A stretch of 64,000 nucleotides of DNA from an uncultured Mediterraneibacter sp. (GTDB lineage: Bacteria; Bacillota; Clostridia; Lachnospirales; Lachnospiraceae), in assembly GCA_944381935.1 (NCBI GenBank), contig CALWMN010000004.1, positions 62,001 to 126,000 on the forward strand, written 5' to 3'. Numbering within the stretch: position 1 is the first letter of the stretch; every line of letters begins with the position of its first letter. Under the pieces are notes generated by a model, which did no database searches, had not been told where the DNA came from, and worked only from the letters and a program-made list of their open reading frames with translations. This document shows positions 59,947 to 64,000 of the stretch, one piece after another. The position numbers and the translations under genes are program-made.

Positions 59947-61047
59947 TTATTTAAATTCAGTCTGCCCCGGATAGTTGATTGCTATGTAGCTTTTTCCGCG
60001 ATTAATGGAAATTTCCTCTCCGTCCTCATCGTAAAACTTCAGCCGTGCCCATTCGCTTATGCTTCCGTCACTGCTGCCGTTCTTTGCCCAGTGAATCTTC
60101 TGTATGCCGCCGTTGGAAATATAGTATCCGACCGCATCGTCGCCTCCCAGCCAGTCCACCTCCTTGTGCCCGACCTCGTCTCTTACGGTTATGGATGTCT
60201 CCAGGATGAACACATTCGTAAAGGACAGTTGATTCCCTGTTTTCCCATCAATCTGAGGCTCGCCGCTGTTTTCCTTTTTATATGTATTCGTTTCAGAATC
60301 GTAAGTAAGCGCCGCAGTCTGTGCTCCAAAATTAATATCCACCCGCGTACAGTCGCCGCCGGAAGGCTTGACCTGCTCTTCCAGTCCGTTAAACTGAAAT
60401 GCCGCATCCCTCTTATCTTCAACCAGGTCCGTCCTCTTCCCCTCACACTATACATAATCCGCAAACTATGTGCCGTCAAAATAAGCCGTATGCTCCAGCG
60501 CATATCCTGCATTCTGACGTTGCGTATCTCTCCCGAACATCCCGCCCGGATTGTACATGCCGTCATATTGATCCAGATCCAGCGCATCCAGATAATCCGA
60601 TATGGTATCATCAATTCCCCAGTTCACATAAAAAGCGTCAAACCCCTGCGATATTGCCGGGAAATACCCTCTGCAGCTCCTGATCGCACACACTTTTGGC
60701 ACTGCTGTGTAATCTGCATAAAGCGCCATGAACCTTGTCTGATCCCCCTCAACCGGGATCTCAAATATAATATCCGCCTCTTCCACACCATACTGAGGCA
60801 TCGCATCCGGAATGTTATTGACCATCACGGCTACCGGTCTTTTCCCGATCGCTTCCTGGGATAAATCCGGGATTCCTGTGAGAAGGTTCTGGTTCTCTGG
60901 GATCTCCTCCTGCGGTTCTTCCGGCTTTTCCTGCGTCTGTGCAGCCGGCTCGGGAGCTTCTTTATTCTCCCCTTCTTTCTTGGAACACCCCGCGGATATA
61001 CTCAGTGACACCAGCAGAGCCAAAGCAACAAATACTTTCCTTTTCAT
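59947..61047 (-). pseudogene. DUF3048 (YerB-like) lipoprotein interrupted by two in-frame TAG codons
   Basis: The frame is continuous for 366 codons but carries TAG at 60468-60466 and at 60450-60448, six codons apart. The first part begins MKRKVFVALALLVSLSISAGC (signal peptide and lipobox), then a Glu/Pro linker and DUF3048 with RPVAVMVNNIPDAMPQYG and CAIRSCRGYFPAI. The second part resumes at once after the stops (EGKRTDLVEDKRDAAFQ) and ends the domain near GQTEFK. No frameshift is needed. It overlaps the GT-C stop by four bases. It is likely inactivated recently, or read through at TAG. Confidence 0.8.
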
Positions 61048-62558
61048 AATCGTTCTTCCTTCCTTTCTGATAATACAAGCATACCACATACCGCCAGCAA
61101 AATAAATACCGGAAGTAAATGATACAGATAGCGCGCTCTTCCTTCTACCAGGAGCAGAAAAAGCGTCAGTCCCACAACTGTCAGGCGAAGTATGTTTACC
61201 TCGCTTTTTTCCGGCAGCCTGCGCGGCAGAAAACATGACAGCGCCGCTGCCGCGAGAATGATCATCCACATACTGTTAAAGAACCGGGCTGACAGGGCAT
61301 AGTATTTCCCATCAATATGGTAAATCTCCTGCAATGCTTTTGCCGGCGGCGAATCAATAATATTCTCACAGGCTGAAAAATCTCCTTCAGTCCCATAGTT
61401 AAAGGTGCCGTCTGTGTATATCCTTGACACTTTTTCTGCAAGGAAGCGCAGATACCCTGCCGCCCCGTAATTCTCAAGCCTCTCCCGTATTACTCTCAGG
61501 TTAAATTCCTTTTTGTTTTCCTCCCCCTGTATCCCATGTGTGGCATTGGAATCATCAATATAGAAGCTTCCGTAAGTGACATCGTTTAAACCCATCATAA
61601 TAAAATGTGTAAACGGCAGCTTCTCCTCCTTCATCTCATCTGAAACGATATCTCTGGTCACATAGTCTGAAAGTTTGTTTACCCCTGTAAAGGCAATTGC
61701 CAGGCTGATAAGGATCACTGCAAAGTATTTCCCCCACTGCATCAGCTTTTCCTTTCCCCGGTAATCCAGAAGCTCCATCAGAATTATCGCGATTAAGATG
61801 ATTACGACATGAGGCTTTACCATGTATCCGACCGCGGCGCATGCCCCCATCAGCACACAGGATATGATCTTATGCCTCCCCTCCTTCACACCGTAAAGAT
61901 AGAGAAAAAGAAGCAGGACCGGAAAGATCATCCCAAGTGTGTCAGAATATGGCACTGACAGCCAGGGGCTGATTCCCACTGTCAGGATTCCCAGCGCAGC
62001 CGATGCTGCCATGCCCTTTTCGCCATATAACTTTTTCGCACAGCATACCATAAGGAACAGGGAGATGTCCACCACCAGGATGTTAACCAGGACAGCGGCA
62101 GGTATATCTCCGCCCCCTCCCGCAAAGAGAGAGGAAACAGAAAAAACCATCCTGAAACAGATCAGGAGAAACAGATTATTGGGAGAATATCCGAAATATT
62201 CCGGCCAGAACAGCTCCTCCCCGCGCGCCCACTGCCCTGCCATTGTAATCACAGTCCCCGGATCCCAGTCTATCGTCGTGGCAATAGAAAGCATAACGGC
62301 AGTCTGGACAGCCAGGAATAAAATACTTCCAGGGATAAGAAAACGATATTTTCTCTTTCCGGCCAACCCCGTCAGTATTTTTGACAATCCCCTGTACAGC
62401 AGGAAAACCATAAACAGGCACAATATTACAAATAAGCCGGTCCATACAATGTCCCGGCCTGTTTTTATCACATTCCCGATCAACATAACAGCAAAGAAGA
62501 TTCCGCACAAAAGCTTTAATATTGTCCCAAATGCAGAATACGCCCTTCTCTTGCCCAT
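61044..62558 (-). CDS. GT-C family membrane protein near the dlt operon
   Basis: A 504-residue polytopic protein with about 12 helices. The first large loop carries TIDWDPGTVITMAGQW and YFGYSPNNLFLL, an Asp loop like that of PMT-type glycosyltransferases and distantly like the 58.2 kb protein. A long loop follows (about 290-385). GGAGGA precedes the ATG. It lies 20 bases after dltX and overlaps the DUF3048 lipoprotein, so it may share the dlt transcript. A role in teichoic acid or other polymer glycosylation is inferred. Confidence 0.65.
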   Translation of the reverse strand: MGKRRAYSAFGTILKLLCGIFFAVMLIGNVIKTGRDIVWTGLFVILCLFMVFLLYRGLSKILTGLAGKRKYRFLIPGSILFLAVQTAVMLSIATTIDWDPGTVITMAGQWARGEELFWPEYFGYSPNNLFLLICFRMVFSVSSLFAGGGGDIPAAVLVNILVVDISLFLMVCCAKKLYGEKGMAASAALGILTVGISPWLSVPYSDTLGMIFPVLLLFLYLYGVKEGRHKIISCVLMGACAAVGYMVKPHVVIILIAIILMELLDYRGKEKLMQWGKYFAVILISLAIAFTGVNKLSDYVTRDIVSDEMKEEKLPFTHFIMMGLNDVTYGSFYIDDSNATHGIQGEENKKEFNLRVIRERLENYGAAGYLRFLAEKVSRIYTDGTFNYGTEGDFSACENIIDSPPAKALQEIYHIDGKYYALSARFFNSMWMIILAAAALSCFLPRRLPEKSEVNILRLTVVGLTLFLLLVEGRARYLYHLLPVFILLAVCGMLVLSERKEERL

Positions 62559-62578
62559 GCCTCATTTCCTCCGTCATG

Positions 62579-62731
62579 TCAGAAATTATTATATACAAAG
62601 GATACGTTTGCCCCGTCCGCTGCCATGAATCCCCAGAACAGGATTCCCAATACCATAACAAGCAAAAGGTACTGCCCGATGCTACTTGTCCTCAGCTTCT
62701 GAATAAAGTTCTGAAATCTGCCAATCCACAT
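62579..62731 (-). CDS. dltX: DltX, small D-alanylation membrane protein
   Basis: A 50-residue protein with one helix (about residues 20-37, YLLLVMVLGILFWGFM) and the DltX C-terminal motif SFVYNNF (compare FIYNEF). AAAGGA lies seven bases before ATG 62731. The gene overlaps the end of dltD by 50 bases in another frame, so routine callers may miss it. In many Firmicutes dltX precedes dltA; here it follows dltD. DltX bridges DltB and the D-Ala acceptor chain; function is known from Bacillus and Staphylococcus-type systems. Confidence 0.8.
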   Translation of the reverse strand: MWIGRFQNFIQKLRTSSIGQYLLLVMVLGILFWGFMAADGANVSFVYNNF

Positions 62732-63890
62732 ACAACCATCCTTTCCATCCCAGGTGCATGACATCCACCATAAAATACGGCTCATACTCTTTGTCTGACA
62801 GACGAAGATATTTTACCCCCGCGTCTTCCGCACGTTTCTGCACTTCATCATAGAGCTGATTCCTTCTCCCGCTGTCGATCCCCACATAATCATAGTACTT
62901 TCCATTCGTACCCATAATGATGATATATGGCTCTACTCCATTTTCCCGGCAGATCTGAAGAAACATCTCGTAGTCTTCCATCTCTTTGGAGGTAAGGGCC
63001 GTCTCCGCCTCAACGTCTTTCAGGCTGTCTATCGTTGGCTCAAGATACGTGGAGTAATAAGTATCATCCACATAAAACTCATTGTTTGTGCAGTACCCGG
63101 CCCCCTCAGTTTCTGCATCCTTCAGTGCCTTCTGCCAGTCAATCTCTTTTACCTGCGGTTCTTTTGCCTCAGCTTCTGTCTTCTTGAGCATCTGGTAAGT
63201 ATCCCACTTATCCCTGATCTCCAGCACTTTTTCCCTCACGCTGTAGTAGGGCTTTAAAAGAGTCAGTCCCACATCACCCAGAACATTATCCTGGGCATAT
63301 AGCCATGCATATACCTTGATGTCGTCATATCCCTGTATCTCTTCTAGCAGCTCGTCTGTTCTTTTACAGACATAAAGCTTGCTCTCTTTACTGAGACGGT
63401 CATTCTTCATAAAGCAGAAAAACTGGTATTCAGAAAAATTTGCAGCAAAACCGGAAGGGTCAATATCCTCACCGTAAAACCACTGCATTGACACAACAAG
63501 CGCCACTCTTTTTCTGTCTGAAAACGCCTCGGTTCCCACCTTCATCCCATGCAAAAGGCTTTGTACATATGCCTGTCCGACGATGGTTATATCCGAGTCT
63601 AGCGTTGTATTCGGAAACATATTCACCGGATTTTGCTGTACCCATGACCCAAGCTCCGATGAGCCAAGAAGCATGACATTTCCGTTGTCTGCACTGCGCT
63701 CCAATATAACCTGCCCCTTATCTTTAGTGAGATCCTCATACTCTGTATTAATAGCTTTTGTATAGGCGGACACGTCATACATCTCATCGATCCGACGGTC
63801 CAGATAGTTTTCAAACAGCATAACCCCTTCCGTGACTGTCACCACAGCCGCGGCAAAAACAAGGAGCTTTTTCAAAATCCTTTCCTTCAT
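62682..63890 (-). CDS. dltD: DltD, D-alanyl-teichoic acid transfer protein
   Basis: A 402-residue membrane-anchored SGNH-type protein that moves D-alanine onto lipoteichoic acid. N-terminal helix (about 8-25), GSSELGSW near residue 75 with the catalytic serine, an aspartate/histidine pair late in the chain (VDVMHLGWKGW), and MQWFYGEDID. The length matches the family. The start lies three bases after the dltC stop. It ends in TAG. Confidence 0.94.
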   Translation of the reverse strand: MKERILKKLLVFAAAVVTVTEGVMLFENYLDRRIDEMYDVSAYTKAINTEYEDLTKDKGQVILERSADNGNVMLLGSSELGSWVQQNPVNMFPNTTLDSDITIVGQAYVQSLLHGMKVGTEAFSDRKRVALVVSMQWFYGEDIDPSGFAANFSEYQFFCFMKNDRLSKESKLYVCKRTDELLEEIQGYDDIKVYAWLYAQDNVLGDVGLTLLKPYYSVREKVLEIRDKWDTYQMLKKTEAEAKEPQVKEIDWQKALKDAETEGAGYCTNNEFYVDDTYYSTYLEPTIDSLKDVEAETALTSKEMEDYEMFLQICRENGVEPYIIIMGTNGKYYDYVGIDSGRRNQLYDEVQKRAEDAGVKYLRLSDKEYEPYFMVDVMHLGWKGWLYVDWQISELYSEAEDK

Positions 63891-63893
63891 GGA

Positions 63894-64000
63894 TTATCCT
63901 ACCTTTTTCTCCAAGAACTTCACAAAGTTATTTACTGTGGTAATGTCCTCCCTCTCCAGGTCTGTCGGCTGCAATTTAACTCCCGTCCGCTTTTCCAGCT
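63894..64000 (-). CDS. dltC: D-alanyl carrier protein DltC, C-terminal part
   Basis: The last 34 residues are visible (LEKRTGVKLQPTDLER then VNNFVKFLEKKVG), matching the C-terminal helices of the DltC carrier protein. The phosphopantetheine serine lies outside the window. The context with dltD supports the call. Confidence 0.85.
   Translation of the reverse strand, partial: LEKRTGVKLQPTDLEREDITTVNNFVKFLEKKVG

Noticed and set aside
60448-60468. Pyrrolysine or global amber recoding
   Set aside because: Several nearby genes end normally in TAG and no pyl genes are visible, so nonsense mutation is the simpler reading; kept only as an alternative in the finding.
1-64000. CRISPR arrays, insertion sequences, prophage, tRNA or rRNA genes
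   Set aside because: No regular spaced repeats, transposase or integrase motifs, or tRNA cloverleafs were noticed on reading; a tRNAscan and CRISPR search would be decisive.

Overview
The window is a gene-dense stretch of an endospore-forming Firmicute chromosome, most likely Lachnospiraceae (Clostridium cluster XIVa, near [Clostridium] scindens, Dorea or Blautia). The evidence is the six-cysteine SCIFF peptide with its radical SAM maturase beside secDF, the sporulation genes sigF, spoVA and spoVT, a DltX/DltD teichoic acid module, roughly 50% G+C, strong AGGAGG ribosome sites and typical sigma-A promoters. Nearly all genes lie on the minus strand and read right to left. I saw no rRNA, tRNA, CRISPR array, insertion sequence or prophage.

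1-14.2 kb is a housekeeping and secretion block. It runs secDF, recJ, rel, a metallo-hydrolase, hemZ, hisS and aspS (aspS is cut by the window edge). SCIFF (scfA/scfB), a small TIGR04086-type membrane protein and spoVT lie upstream. 14.2-24.3 kb holds two Na/Pi symporters with possible Pho boxes, an orphan PduL acyltransferase with an AEC transporter, a cytidylate-kinase-like protein, the scar of a deleted two-component/ABC module, and a glucose-type PTS with its GlcT-like antiterminator and RNA target.

24.3-29.2 kb is the sporulation block: spoIIAA-spoIIAB-sigF, an unannotated membrane microprotein, spoVAA-spoVAB, and then spoVAD-spoVAE. spoVAC keeps its usual place but is inverted and divergent from spoVAD. 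29.2-37.5 kb carries a TPR membrane protein, a 43-residue ORF, folC, an LTA-synthase-like enzyme and T-box-controlled valS. 37.5-46 kb holds a glucosaminidase, a class II aldolase, a MESH1-like hydrolase, a short-chain dehydrogenase, hflX, an mnmM-like methyltransferase, a TPR lipoprotein, a metal-exporting P-type ATPase behind a probable NiCo riboswitch, and a RelQ-like synthetase.

46-54.2 kb contains a hydantoinase plus PTS-IIC pair and a separate operon pairing an ECF transporter (S, T and double ATPase) with two paralogous SAM hydroxide adenosyltransferases. 54.6-64 kb is an envelope-decoration island: GtrA, a GT2 glycosyltransferase, three large membrane proteins of GT-C or YfhO type, a DUF3048 lipoprotein broken by two in-frame amber codons, and the end of a dlt operon (dltC, dltD and an overlapping dltX).

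The points most worth follow-up are the spoVAC inversion with back-to-back sigma-G-like promoters, the ECF/SAM-adenosyltransferase cassette, the double-amber DUF3048 gene, three small ORFs, the NiCo riboswitch and the deletion scar at 18.6 kb. Assignments come from reading the sequence and remembered family motifs. No database search was run.
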